Below, in pieces: positions 34,785 through 45,620 of a DNA stretch of 64,000 nucleotides (positions within the stretch are counted from its first letter, which is position 1; every line of letters starts with the position of its first letter). The DNA comes from an uncultured Methylophilaceae bacterium (GTDB taxonomy: Bacteria; Pseudomonadota; Gammaproteobacteria; Burkholderiales; Methylophilaceae): positions 62,001 through 126,000 of the forward strand of contig CAIQBW010000012.1 of the NCBI GenBank assembly GCA_903870165.1, written 5' to 3'. Below the pieces are notes generated by a model that was not told the DNA's origin, did no database searches, and saw nothing but the letters and a program-made list of their open reading frames with translations. A program made the position numbers and the translations under genes.

Positions 34785-35339
34785 TTATCTCCATTTAATT
34801 GAACACCCAATACTCGCAATTTGATCTTTAGGGCCAGCACCTGTTTCCGCCACCATCTTCATCGCCTCTAACAAATCTTTTGTAGGATTGGGCCTAGGCG
34901 TTAAATCACGCCCTTGGTTATCGAATCGACCACGATACTGCAACTCCAAGTTTGCGTTAAATCCAAAAAAGTCTGGGGTGCACACAGCATCATAAGCACG
35001 TGCGATTTCTTGTGTTTCATCGAGCAAGTAGGGAAAGCCAAAATTAAACTCGCTAGCTACTTCTTTCATTTTTTCAAAAGAATCTTGTGGATAATTCACC
35101 ACATCATTGGATGAAATCGCCACAGCGTTCACCCCCAAGCTTTTAAGTATTGCCATATCGGCCACTAGTCGCTCACGTATCGCCTGGACATAAGGGCAAT
35201 GATTACAAATAAACATCACCAGCAAACCTTTAGCGCCGACCACATCAGCAAGCTTCCAATTATGACCATCGACACCCGGCAAATTGAAGTCTGGCGCTTT
35301 CCAACCAAAATCACATATTGGCGAATTCAAACTTACCAT
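34785..35339 (-). CDS. Thioredoxin-fold (AhpC/TSA-like) protein
   Basis: GWKAPDFNLPGVDGHNWKLADV, MFICNHCPYVQAIRERLV; ATG at 35339. Confidence 0.9.
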   Translation of the reverse strand: MVSLNSPICDFGWKAPDFNLPGVDGHNWKLADVVGAKGLLVMFICNHCPYVQAIRERLVADMAILKSLGVNAVAISSNDVVNYPQDSFEKMKEVASEFNFGFPYLLDETQEIARAYDAVCTPDFFGFNANLELQYRGRFDNQGRDLTPRPNPTKDLLEAMKMVAETGAGPKDQIASIGCSIKWR

Positions 35340-35398
35340 TTTGATACGTCCTTCCATTAGAATGCATATTCTGATTTTACCACCCAGACTTAAAAATT

Positions 35399-36148
35399 AT
35401 GGCTAATCCACGCTTTTACTGCGACCCAAAAAATTCTGACAAGCTCGCACTGGGCGCACAAATAAAATTATCTGATAACGCAGCAATACATGCCACACGA
35501 GCGCTGAGATTAGATATCGGGGACTTGGTTATTTTGTTTAATGGTGACGGCAACGATTACCATGGAGAACTCAGCTTTATCAAAAAAGGCGAAGTCATTG
35601 CCAAAATCAACAGCATTAAAACGATAGAGAACGAATCTCCAATTAAAGTGATCCTGGCACAAGCAATTTCAAGTGGAGATCGCATGGACTTTACAATTCA
35701 AAAGGCAGTAGAAATGGGCGTGACAGAAATTCAACCGATTGCCAGTCAGCGTAGCGTCGTAAAACTTTCCGGCGAACGCGCTGAAAAACGTCGTGAACAT
35801 TGGCAAAATGTTGTTAATTCAGCTTGCGAACAATCCGGCCGCGCTTTTGTACCAAAAGTCTCCATGCCGCTCACCTTAGCCAACTGGCTAGCCAGCAATC
35901 CAAAGGCAGAAACGAAAGTCACGCTAGCCCCTACGGCAGAAATAAACTTCAAAGAACTTCCAATACCCTCAGGCAATGTATGTCTACTTGTTGGCGCAGA
36001 AGGCGGACTTACTGAAGAGGAAATCTCACTTGCGGCATCCCAAGGATTTACACCCGTAAGATTAGGCAAACGAATACTCCGTACAGAAACAGCACCCCTT
36101 GCCGCCATCGCCGTCATGCAAACCATCTGGGGTGACTTCTGCGTTTAA
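35399..36148 (+). CDS. rsmE: 16S rRNA (uracil1498-N3)-methyltransferase
   Basis: HATRALRLDIGDLVILFNGDG, LVGAEGGLTEEEI, LGKRILRTETAPLAAI. Confidence 0.96.
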   Translation: MANPRFYCDPKNSDKLALGAQIKLSDNAAIHATRALRLDIGDLVILFNGDGNDYHGELSFIKKGEVIAKINSIKTIENESPIKVILAQAISSGDRMDFTIQKAVEMGVTEIQPIASQRSVVKLSGERAEKRREHWQNVVNSACEQSGRAFVPKVSMPLTLANWLASNPKAETKVTLAPTAEINFKELPIPSGNVCLLVGAEGGLTEEEISLAASQGFTPVRLGKRILRTETAPLAAIAVMQTIWGDFCV

Positions 36149-36230
36149 CGCAACAAATGATGATTTAATTTGCTGTTATTACATTTTTTAATTAAAATAA
36201 TGTTTATTAAACAAATTTTATAGGTGATTT

Positions 36231-37874
36231 ATGTCACTTGGATCAGCAATCAGAAGTCAAAGAAAATCATTGCATCTTACCTTGCAAGCGCTCGCCAATA
36301 CTATTGGCGCCGATAGTGGCAATCTCTCCAGAATAGAGCGTGGCGAACAAGGCATCACAGAATCAATGTTACGTAAATTATGTTCGGCTTTAGACTGCAC
36401 GCCTGCATTTTTATACGCCCAATCGGAGACAGCTCAAGCAGGTATGGTCTCCGAAAAAAATGTTAATTACGCATTTTTAAACAAAAAACCATTACAAACG
36501 CCTTCAGCCCAAAGCTTAAATAGACCGCAAGAGTTTGTAAGCTGGTTTCGTTCTGTTGCGCCATACATTCATGCGTTTGGTGGAAAAACCTTTGTGATTG
36601 CCTTTGGTGGTGAAGTGGTTGACGATGGCCAATTCGTCTCTTTATCACACGACCTTAACTTGCTCGCCAGCCTTGAGGTCAGAATAGTTCTAGTGCACGG
36701 CGCTCGCCCACAAATTGAATCACGGCTGAAGCGCGCAAGCATTAACACCAAGCTCGCGGGAGGTTTACGTGTAACCGATGATGCAGCAATGGAAGTGGTC
36801 AAAGAGGCTAACGGCTCAATTCGAGTAGAAATTGAATCGTTACTTTCGATGGGCTTGGTAAATTCGCCAATGGCCGGCTCTGACATCCGAGTAGCTAGTG
36901 GAAACTTCATCACTGCAAAACCAATTGGTGTACTTGAAGGTATTGATTTGCAACATACAGGTGAAGTAAGAAAAGTCGACAGTGCCGCTATCCAAAAGAG
37001 ATTGGATGATGGAGAGATGGTATTAATCTCGCCACTTGGCTATTCGCCAACTGGCGAGGCGTTTAATCTTTCACTGGAAGATGTTGCCGTGAGCGCAGCG
37101 ATTGCTCTTGATGCTGACAAGCTCATTTTCCTGATGGATTCCGCTGGCGTTCACAATGCACGAGGCGAACTTTTGCGGGAGATGACAGCGCAAAAAGCCA
37201 AAAATCTTTTGCGGCATGTCAAAAAAAATCATGCTAAAAATACTGAGGCAGAATCACCGGAGTCTCCAAACATTACTGAAGACGAAGCTTACTACCTGCC
37301 CGCAGCGATAAAAGCTTGTGACCATGGCGTTGCGAGAACGCACCTTATTTGCAGACATACTGACGGCGCAATCCTGCAAGAACTTTTTACTCACGACGGC
37401 ATTGGCACCATGGTCACGGAAATGCCCTTGGAATCGATGCGCCAAGCGGAAATTGGTGATGTAGGCGCCTTATTGCAACTCATCGAGCCGTTGGAAGCTG
37501 AAGGCATTCTAGTGCGGCGAGGAAGAGAGCGTCTCGAAATGGAGATTGAGCAATTCTACGTCATGGAACATGATGGCCGTGTCATTGGTTGCGCTGCGCT
37601 TTATCCTTTTATAAAAGAAAAAATGGCCGAATTTGCTTGTCTTGCTATACACCCAGCCTATCGTGGCGGGGGAAGAGGCGATAGACTTTTCCATTACTGT
37701 GAAGAACAAGCAAAAGAACTCGGCTTTAAAACTATTTTCTGCCTCACAACAAGAACCGAACATTGGTTCTTAGAGCGGGGTTTTATCGAAAAAACAGTAA
37801 CAGACTTGCCAGCAGAAAAACAGAAAATCTACAACTTGCAAAGACGCTCAAAAGTTTTTGTGAAAAAGCTCTAA
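36231..37874 (+). CDS. argA: N-acetylglutamate synthase (NAGK-like plus GNAT domains) with an N-terminal XRE-type HTH domain
   Basis: N-term SAIRSQRKSLHLTLQALANTIGADSGNLSRIERGEQGITESMLRKLCSALD (HTH_XRE); then SVAPYIHAFGGKTFVIAFGGEVV...HGARPQIESRL and LAIHPAYRGGGRGDRLFHYCEE. Confidence 0.93.
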   Translation: MSLGSAIRSQRKSLHLTLQALANTIGADSGNLSRIERGEQGITESMLRKLCSALDCTPAFLYAQSETAQAGMVSEKNVNYAFLNKKPLQTPSAQSLNRPQEFVSWFRSVAPYIHAFGGKTFVIAFGGEVVDDGQFVSLSHDLNLLASLEVRIVLVHGARPQIESRLKRASINTKLAGGLRVTDDAAMEVVKEANGSIRVEIESLLSMGLVNSPMAGSDIRVASGNFITAKPIGVLEGIDLQHTGEVRKVDSAAIQKRLDDGEMVLISPLGYSPTGEAFNLSLEDVAVSAAIALDADKLIFLMDSAGVHNARGELLREMTAQKAKNLLRHVKKNHAKNTEAESPESPNITEDEAYYLPAAIKACDHGVARTHLICRHTDGAILQELFTHDGIGTMVTEMPLESMRQAEIGDVGALLQLIEPLEAEGILVRRGRERLEMEIEQFYVMEHDGRVIGCAALYPFIKEKMAEFACLAIHPAYRGGGRGDRLFHYCEEQAKELGFKTIFCLTTRTEHWFLERGFIEKTVTDLPAEKQKIYNLQRRSKVFVKKL

Positions 37875-37940
37875 GCATTTAACAAAAAAGCAGCGACGCA
37901 TGAGGTTTGTTTCAAGGTAAAATAATGTCAAACAACATGA

Positions 37941-38839
<899 letters not shown>

Positions 38840-38840
<1 letters not shown>

Positions 38841-39478
38841 TGCAAGATAGCCGACGTGTATGGGTTTTTGACCTGGACGACACCCTACACGACGCTTCGT
38901 CTCACATATTTCCCATCATGAACAAAGCCATGACACAATACATCATGGATACGCTGGATCTCAACGAGCACCATGCCTTTGAACTGCGGAAACATTACTG
39001 GCGCATTTACGGCGCAACCCTTAAAGGCTTGATGCGCCATCACGGCATAGATCCTTATCACTTTCTGTGCAAAACGCACGACCATATGGACTTGGAAAAT
39101 ATGGTCACCGAAATTAAACAACTTAGACATTGCATTAACAATCTTAAAGGCCGAAAAGTCATTTTCACCAACGCCCCGATGAATTACGCAATTCGAGTTT
39201 TAGATACCCTCGGCATCACAGACTTATTCAGCTTAGTATTTAGTGTTGAGTCCACAAAATTTCATCCGAAACCATCAGTCCGCGGATTCAAGCAACTACT
39301 CAGCGCCATCAAAGCTGAAGCGAAAGACTGCGTAATGCTCGAGGATAACTTACCAGCCTTGATGACCGCAAAACGATTAGGTATGAAGACGATTTGGGTT
39401 TCTAAAAAACTCAAAAAACCAAATTTTGTAGATTTAAGAATCAACAACGTGTTAGCGCTCACTCACTCTAGAATATAA
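38840..39478 (+). CDS. HAD-family pyrimidine 5'-nucleotidase
   Basis: VWVFDLDDTLHDASSHIFPIMNKAMTQYI, VIFTNAPMNYAIRVLDTLGI. Confidence 0.92.
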
Positions 39479-39532
39479 TCTAGATGAAGGTTATACTAAT
39501 AAAAATAACTTTAAAAATCCTTGGAGATACTC

Positions 39533-40108
39533 ATGGCAACGAAACCAGGTGAACGTAAACAACAGATTTTGGAAACGCTAGCGAAGATGTTGGAGACCCC
39601 AACACAAGAAAAAATTACGACAGCATCACTTGCTGCAAAACTGGATGTCAGCGAAGCGGCGCTTTATCGTCACTTTGCAAGTAAAGCCCAAATGTTCGAA
39701 GGTTTAATCTCTTTCATTGAACAAAGCCTATTCGGTCTCATCAATAAAATCACGACCGAAGAAACCGATGGCATGACCCAAGTTCGACGAATCGTGACGA
39801 TTATGTTGTTATTTGCGGAAAAGAATCCAGGCATGACACGCGTTCTAACAGGCGATGCCCTAGTGAATGAAGACAGTAGATTACAACTTCGTATCAATCA
39901 AATGTTTGACCGTTTAGAGTCGACTATTAAACAGTCATTCCGTATCGCGCAAACACAAACTGGACGAACAATGGATGCTGAATCCCAAGCCAATTTAATG
40001 TTATGTTTTGTGATTGGTCGCTGGCACCAGTTTGCAAAAAGTGGTTATAAACGTAAGCCGATGGAATTTGTTCAGCAACAACTGAGCTACTTAAACGGCG
40101 CGGAATAA
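39533..40108 (+). CDS. slmA: TetR-family nucleoid occlusion factor SlmA
   Basis: MATKPGERKQQILETLAKMLETPTQEKITTASLAAKLDVSEAALYRHFASKAQMFEGLI. Confidence 0.93.
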   Translation: MATKPGERKQQILETLAKMLETPTQEKITTASLAAKLDVSEAALYRHFASKAQMFEGLISFIEQSLFGLINKITTEETDGMTQVRRIVTIMLLFAEKNPGMTRVLTGDALVNEDSRLQLRINQMFDRLESTIKQSFRIAQTQTGRTMDAESQANLMLCFVIGRWHQFAKSGYKRKPMEFVQQQLSYLNGAE

Positions 40109-40112
40109 ATGC

Positions 40113-41321
40113 TTAAAAGACTTCCTTGACTGCGGCTAAACGGGCTTCAAATACAGCCTTTTTAATCGCCTCTGGCGCAGTATGAAGCTTTGCAACTGCG
40201 CCAGCATCAACGGCCAGCACAGCTTCTAGCAAGCCATTCAACACCTTCGCTTCGGGACATTCCGCTGATTCAAACCCAGTCCTTCCGCGTGAATCACATT
40301 CGCAAGCCAGTAAAAAATCTTTAAAGCGTTGAGGCTGACGAATCGCATCCGTATCAATTAAAAACTGTAATGCCGTGTCAGGTCGCATTTGAAAGACTTG
40401 GTGAACTTTTCCATGAAATTTTGCGACGATTTGCGCAAGTTCTTTACATTCATTTGGCACGCGCAATCTCTTGCTCACGTTCTGAAGCAAAGTTACGCTC
40501 CTAACTTCGTGCCCAGTGTGTCTAGGCCACATCTCCCTTGGCGTCGTTCCCTTGCCTAAATCATGCGTGAGTGCCGCAAAACGTATCGGCAGTGAGTATC
40601 CACAACTTGCGGCATAATCAATCACCATCATGATATGCACCCCTGTATCAATCTCAGGGTGGTACATTTCAGGCTGTGGCACCCCCCAAAGCGCATCTAA
40701 CTCAGGCATGATTTTTTGTAATGCGCCACAAGCACGCAGCACTTCAAACATTCGACTTGGCTTAATCTCCATCAATCCCTTAGCAAGCTCCTGCCAAACC
40801 CTTTCTGGGACTAGCGCATCTACCTCACCGTTTTCAACCATTTCACGCATTAATGCCAAAGTTTCAGGCGCAACTGAAAAATCAGTAAACCGTGCCGCAA
40901 ACCTTGCCGCTCTTAATATACGCACAGGATCTTCACTAAAAGCTAGGCTGACATGTCTCAGTATTTTATTATTTAGATCATCCAAGCCGCGGTAAGGGTC
41001 TATTAATTGCCCCTCATCATCTTTTGCAATCGCATTGATAGTTAAATCACGCCGAGCAAGATCTTGTTCAAGTGTCACATCTGGATCAGCATGCACTTGA
41101 AAACCTTTATAACCTTTGGCTGTCTTTCGCTCGGTTCTCGCTAGGGCGTATTCTTCATAGGTTTCGGGATGTAAAAAAACGGGAAAATCTTTACCGACAG
41201 CTTTATAGCCTAAACTTTCCATTTCCGCAGGAGTGCTTCCGACCACAACAAAATCACGGTCTTTAACGATGAGTCCAAGTAGCTCATCACGCACAGCGCC
41301 TCCAACGCAGAAAACTTGCAT
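40113..41321 (-). CDS. cca: CCA-adding enzyme (tRNA nucleotidyltransferase, multifunctional type with HD domain)
   Basis: MQVFCVGGAVRDELLGLIVKDRDFVVVG, RRDLTINAIAKD, ALTHDLGKG; start set at 41321. Confidence 0.96.
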   Translation of the reverse strand: MQVFCVGGAVRDELLGLIVKDRDFVVVGSTPAEMESLGYKAVGKDFPVFLHPETYEEYALARTERKTAKGYKGFQVHADPDVTLEQDLARRDLTINAIAKDDEGQLIDPYRGLDDLNNKILRHVSLAFSEDPVRILRAARFAARFTDFSVAPETLALMREMVENGEVDALVPERVWQELAKGLMEIKPSRMFEVLRACGALQKIMPELDALWGVPQPEMYHPEIDTGVHIMMVIDYAASCGYSLPIRFAALTHDLGKGTTPREMWPRHTGHEVRSVTLLQNVSKRLRVPNECKELAQIVAKFHGKVHQVFQMRPDTALQFLIDTDAIRQPQRFKDFLLACECDSRGRTGFESAECPEAKVLNGLLEAVLAVDAGAVAKLHTAPEAIKKAVFEARLAAVKEVF

Positions 41322-41322
41322 C

Positions 41323-42264
41323 TTATCTGCCAGCCCTTGCGCGAAATCGGTTATAAGCATTGCGTGGGTTATCTTCGTTCAAATAGTCTGGCACGATGGT
41401 TTCAAGAGCGACTGGATGAAAGCCTAAAAATGCAGGGAAACTTGTGACACACACACTATCCACCTCCATAGAGCGCACGTTATCTCTGGTCATCAACTTC
41501 ACAGGCAACAACTCCATCGCAAAGGCTTGCAGATAGGAAAGCATATTGTTAAGCCCAATAATAGTGGGCCTCTTGCCCAAAGTGTCTGCCACATAAGTAA
41601 CTAATTGGCGCAACGTATAAACCTTAGGGCCCGCTAAATCATAGGCTTTACCATAAGTATCAACATTGTCTAAAGATGCCACAAAAGCATAAGCAACATC
41701 CTCAACATAAATTGGTTGGAATTTAGCATTTGGTTTGGCAAGCAGAATTACTGGCAAAAGCCTGACTAATGAGGCAAACAGATTAATAAACCCGTCACCA
41801 CGGCCAAAAATAATCGATGGTCTAAACACAGTCACATCGAGATTTTTGTTTGAGCGAAGCACAGCTAATTCACCTTCAGCTTTTGATTTCAAATAGTAAC
41901 TTGGCGCATCTTTAGATGCTTGCAATGCGCTCATATGCACTAATCTTTTAACGCCTAATTTGTTGCATAGCTTGGCTAAGCGCGCTGGTAATTCTGCATG
42001 CATGGCTTGGAAGCTAGCTTTTTTGCTATTGTGCAAAATACCTATCAGATTAATCACCACGTCTGAACTTTTAAGGGCTTCAGCCAGCGCTACATCGTCC
42101 ATCACATCGCACTCAAGTACATCAACATTAGGCAATAAAATAAGATGCTTGCTTGCTTCGCGTCGGCGCGTGAGAACTTTAACAGCATACCCAGCCAAGC
42201 TTAAATGACGAACTATCGCGCTACCAACAAAACCTGAACCACCCAACAAACATACTTGCTTCAT
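41323..42264 (-). CDS. NAD(P)-binding complex I NDUFA9-like epimerase/dehydratase family protein
   Basis: VCLLGGSGFVGSAIVRHLSLAGYAVKVLTRR; LVHMSALQASKDAPSYYLKSKAEGE. Confidence 0.88.
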   Translation of the reverse strand: MKQVCLLGGSGFVGSAIVRHLSLAGYAVKVLTRRREASKHLILLPNVDVLECDVMDDVALAEALKSSDVVINLIGILHNSKKASFQAMHAELPARLAKLCNKLGVKRLVHMSALQASKDAPSYYLKSKAEGELAVLRSNKNLDVTVFRPSIIFGRGDGFINLFASLVRLLPVILLAKPNAKFQPIYVEDVAYAFVASLDNVDTYGKAYDLAGPKVYTLRQLVTYVADTLGKRPTIIGLNNMLSYLQAFAMELLPVKLMTRDNVRSMEVDSVCVTSFPAFLGFHPVALETIVPDYLNEDNPRNAYNRFRARAGR

Positions 42265-42297
42265 GCTTTTTGCTACTTTCTTTTTTGTATTTTTATA

Positions 42298-44235
42298 TTA
42301 AATATCGCCTTCATCACTGGCATTTGCATTTCCATCGCCAATAATCATCCCTAGTCTTTGTTTAAGACTCACTGATTTGGTTCCTAGACTATTGGAATAA
42401 AAACAGGTGTTAGCCATGACTTTTTGTACATATTGACGCGTCTCTAAAATCGGAATGGTTTCCGCGTAAATCGCCCCCTCCATCGGCTTTTTAGGTGCCC
42501 AATGTCTTGCATTACCAGGCCCAGCATTATAAGCTGCTGTTGCCATTGCCGCTTGACCACTCATTAAATCCAATGTGTAGCGTAAATAATAAGTCCCCAA
42601 CTTCACATTAGTTTCTGTTTGATGAATCATATTCTGGCGATACTCACTAAATCCTGTTTTTTTAGCTATCCATGCAGCAGTTGCAGGCATGACCTGCATC
42701 AAGCCAGACGCCCCAACGCCAGATTTTGCATAACTGACAAAGCGGCTTTCTTGACGAGTTAAACCATAAACCCAAGCCTCATCCAAGCCATTGGCTTTAG
42801 AGAAAGTCTGTACAGTTTCACGATAAGGGGCTGGGTAACGCAATACAAAATTATGCACAAACTTGGTTTTTTCAGCGGTGCTAATCGCCAGATCATACCA
42901 AGATTGGCGCATCGCCAATTCTGCAGCAGCGAGCATTTGCTTATCATCATAATCTTTAGTTGCCCATGCCCACTCTGCACGACTCTCCCAGCGCATATCT
43001 AACCTTTGTAGCTCAAGCGCTCTTTGCATGGCCGGTTGATTTTTAACAGCCTGCACCTCTGCGTCTGAAGGCACATAATTACTTGGAGTATTTGTTATCA
43101 CATCGCCCAACTCATCTTGTGCTAGCAAACCATAAAATGAATGCTCACGTGAAAGAGTAACAAATATCGCATTTGCTTTTGCAATGAGATTTTGCGCTTT
43201 ATAAGCACGTGCCTTCCAATAGCGCCATGGAGGCTCTTCTTGTTGAGTCGCTTGCATATCTTCAATGGTCGCTAAGACCAAGGCCCAATTTCTATCCAAC
43301 AATGCAGCGCGAACTTTCCAAGCAATTTCATCTTGCTCCAGCTCACTGTTTTTCACTTTCGCATACAAACTTAATGCCTGCTCATCATGACGACGTGCGG
43401 CTTGCATCGCTAGACGACCCCACATGTAAACTTGTTCATCAGTTTCAAACTGGGGCATGAGTTTAGCCCATGTGCTTAATCCAGCATCCAACTTACTTCG
43501 AACTAACTTATCTATCGCATAGAGATTGAGCGCCCGCCCCAAATGACTTTTAAATGGGATAATTTTCTTTTCGAGCGCGACTTGTGGGTTTTGGTAAACA
43601 GTATCAATGAGTTTTAATTGTGCTTTTGAAATGTTTGAATCACGTTGAATGATGGCCTTAGCTAAAGCGACTTTTCCTTCTTGCATCGCCAATCTAAAAC
43701 GCGCCCAAATATCATCTTGCGTGAGGACCTTGGATGCTTGCATCAAATCAAATAAGTTTTCGCAATTCGCTGGTTGCTCTGCTGTGCTCATCCATAAGGC
43801 TTTGCCTTCTGTCAAAGCAATAACATCTCCTTTTTTGGCGCGTCCTTCAAGCACATAGCAACTCACTGCTAAATCTTCACGTTTAAAATTAGGAAGCTCA
43901 TCAAAAAAGGTGTCCCAATCTTGACGTTTACCTAGGCTCTTAAGCCACTCGGCACGCACCTTATCTGCAAAAGAGTAGTCGGCGTATTGGGATAAAAAGT
44001 CACGAATCACAACTTTATCGCTGGTACTCAAAGTAATCAGCATGAGCCAGTAGTCTGCGTAAGACGCTAGGATGTAATTTTGGGAATGAAGCTGGCTTGC
44101 ATCCTCAGCAAGTGCCTTCACGTTTCTGGATTGATAGGCCGTTTGAGCGTGTACGAATATTTGATCTGCACTCATCCCCCAAGCAGAGCTAGCGCTAGAT
44201 AAGGCCAAACTTAATAAAATTGCCCAACGTTTCAT
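42298..44235 (-). CDS. slt: Soluble lytic murein transglycosylase
   Basis: VYGLTRQESRFVSYAKSGVGASGLMQVMPATAAWIAKKTG, AAYNAGPGNARHW; helical N-terminal domain. Confidence 0.93.
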   Translation of the reverse strand: MKRWAILLSLALSSASSAWGMSADQIFVHAQTAYQSRNVKALAEDASQLHSQNYILASYADYWLMLITLSTSDKVVIRDFLSQYADYSFADKVRAEWLKSLGKRQDWDTFFDELPNFKREDLAVSCYVLEGRAKKGDVIALTEGKALWMSTAEQPANCENLFDLMQASKVLTQDDIWARFRLAMQEGKVALAKAIIQRDSNISKAQLKLIDTVYQNPQVALEKKIIPFKSHLGRALNLYAIDKLVRSKLDAGLSTWAKLMPQFETDEQVYMWGRLAMQAARRHDEQALSLYAKVKNSELEQDEIAWKVRAALLDRNWALVLATIEDMQATQQEEPPWRYWKARAYKAQNLIAKANAIFVTLSREHSFYGLLAQDELGDVITNTPSNYVPSDAEVQAVKNQPAMQRALELQRLDMRWESRAEWAWATKDYDDKQMLAAAELAMRQSWYDLAISTAEKTKFVHNFVLRYPAPYRETVQTFSKANGLDEAWVYGLTRQESRFVSYAKSGVGASGLMQVMPATAAWIAKKTGFSEYRQNMIHQTETNVKLGTYYLRYTLDLMSGQAAMATAAYNAGPGNARHWAPKKPMEGAIYAETIPILETRQYVQKVMANTCFYSNSLGTKSVSLKQRLGMIIGDGNANASDEGDI

Positions 44236-44301
44236 TATGTTCCTTGAGCTAGGACTTTGATACTTGCCCCACCCATCGTGAAAATTTTAGGGCGATGCAA
44301 T

Positions 44302-44490
44302 TTATACCAGGATAATACGCACAACCGCCATCACAACGGCAGCAGCGAGCAACAATAGAAATGCGTATTTAATGATCTGCCCCAAGAGGCGAAGATAGCG
44401 CTTATCACCTTTGACCAAAAAGGCCCCTAAGCAAACTGCACATGGAAATATAATTAAGATTAATAAAACTCGAGCGATTAATAATCCCAT
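44302..44490 (-). CDS. Small two-TM hypothetical membrane protein
   Basis: 62 aa, two hydrophobic segments, immediately downstream of lpxC. Confidence 0.6.
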   Translation of the reverse strand: MGLLIARVLLILIIFPCAVCLGAFLVKGDKRYLRLLGQIIKYAFLLLLAAAVVMAVVRIILV

Positions 44491-44504
44491 AGTCCCTGAC
44501 TCAC

Positions 44505-45434
44505 TTAAATGTAATGCAATGCGGGGGAGGCCATTATTGGAGCTTGAAATCCACTAGGCGCTTCTTCCGCTTTTTCGAAGGTTGCATACTCCCAAGCATC
44601 AGCATCAGCCAACAATGTACGTAACAATTGGTTATTCAGCGCATGGCCAGACTTGTGGGCTGTGAAAGCGCAAAGCAAGGGATGCCCAAGCACATACAAA
44701 TCCCCAATCGCGTCTAAAGTTTTGTGTTTTACAAACTCGTCTTCGTAACGCAAACCATCGTGATTCAAAATGCGGTATTCATCTAAAACGATGGCGTTAT
44801 CCAAGCTACCACCACGTGCCAAACCCATAGAGCGTAAGGCTTCTACTTCATGCATAAAGCCAAACGTGCGGGCGCGGCTTACTTCTTTGATATATGAATT
44901 GTCGGCAAAATCAATTTTGACATTGTTACCTGTATGCTCAAAAACAGGATGCGCAAAATCGATCGTAAAATCGACTTTAAATCCAAAATATGGATCAAAA
45001 CGCACCCATTTATCCCCATCTTGGACTTCGACCGTCTTTTTGATACGAATAAATTTCTTGGCGGCGGCTTGTTCGACAATCCCTGCTTGCTGAAGTAAAA
45101 ATACGAACGGGCCTGAGCTTCCATCCATAATCGGTACTTCACCAGCGGACAATTCAACGTAAATATTATCTATCCCTAGCCCAGCTAGTGCGGACATTAA
45201 ATGCTCGACAGTAGCAACGCGCACCCCTTCGTGTTCCAAGGCTGAACACATCCGAGTGTCGCATACATATTGAGGCTGCACTTTGATTTCCGCTGAATCG
45301 GGCAGATCGACGCGGCGGAACACAATACCAGTATTGGGTGCTGCAGGACGAAAGGTCATTTTGACCTTTTCGCCAGTATGCAAGCCAACACCAGTGGCAC
45401 TAATTGATTTTTTAAGGGTGCGCTGTTTCAGCAT
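44505..45434 (-). CDS. lpxC: UDP-3-O-acyl-N-acetylglucosamine deacetylase
   Basis: [58 protein letters not shown]. Confidence 0.98.
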   Translation of the reverse strand: MLKQRTLKKSISATGVGLHTGEKVKMTFRPAAPNTGIVFRRVDLPDSAEIKVQPQYVCDTRMCSALEHEGVRVATVEHLMSALAGLGIDNIYVELSAGEVPIMDGSSGPFVFLLQQAGIVEQAAAKKFIRIKKTVEVQDGDKWVRFDPYFGFKVDFTIDFAHPVFEHTGNNVKIDFADNSYIKEVSRARTFGFMHEVEALRSMGLARGGSLDNAIVLDEYRILNHDGLRYEDEFVKHKTLDAIGDLYVLGHPLLCAFTAHKSGHALNNQLLRTLLADADAWEYATFEKAEEAPSGFQAPIMASPALHYI

Positions 45435-45462
45435 ATTTTCTTTTTAATCTCACCTTACATAA

Positions 45463-45504
45463 CCTAAAAAATCTTTTTAGGGCTTCTTAAACTTAAGAAC
45501 CCCT
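45463..45504 (-). terminator. Tandem inverted repeats between ftsZ and lpxC (terminator/attenuator candidate)
   Basis: CCTAAAAA-ATC-TTTTTAGG (45463-45481) and AGGGcTTCTTAA-AC-TTAAGAACCCCT (45479-45504). Confidence 0.55.
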
Positions 45505-45620
45505 CTCAATAAAGACTATCTATCCTGCTAAAAGCATAGCATAAATGCCGCACTCACTCATAACGAGTGCCATCCCTAAAACTTAGCCAGTGATTAAACA
45601 GGCAGATTAATCTAACTCAA

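Noticed and set aside
39467-39484. Two TCTAGA palindromes flanking ATATAA just before slmA
   Set aside because: Could form a hairpin but short and does not match the known SlmA-binding palindrome; likely chance or a simple promoter region
41322-41360. Overlap between cca and the NDUFA9-like gene
   Set aside because: Disappears if cca starts at the conserved MQVFCVGGAVRD methionine (41321); annotation artefact
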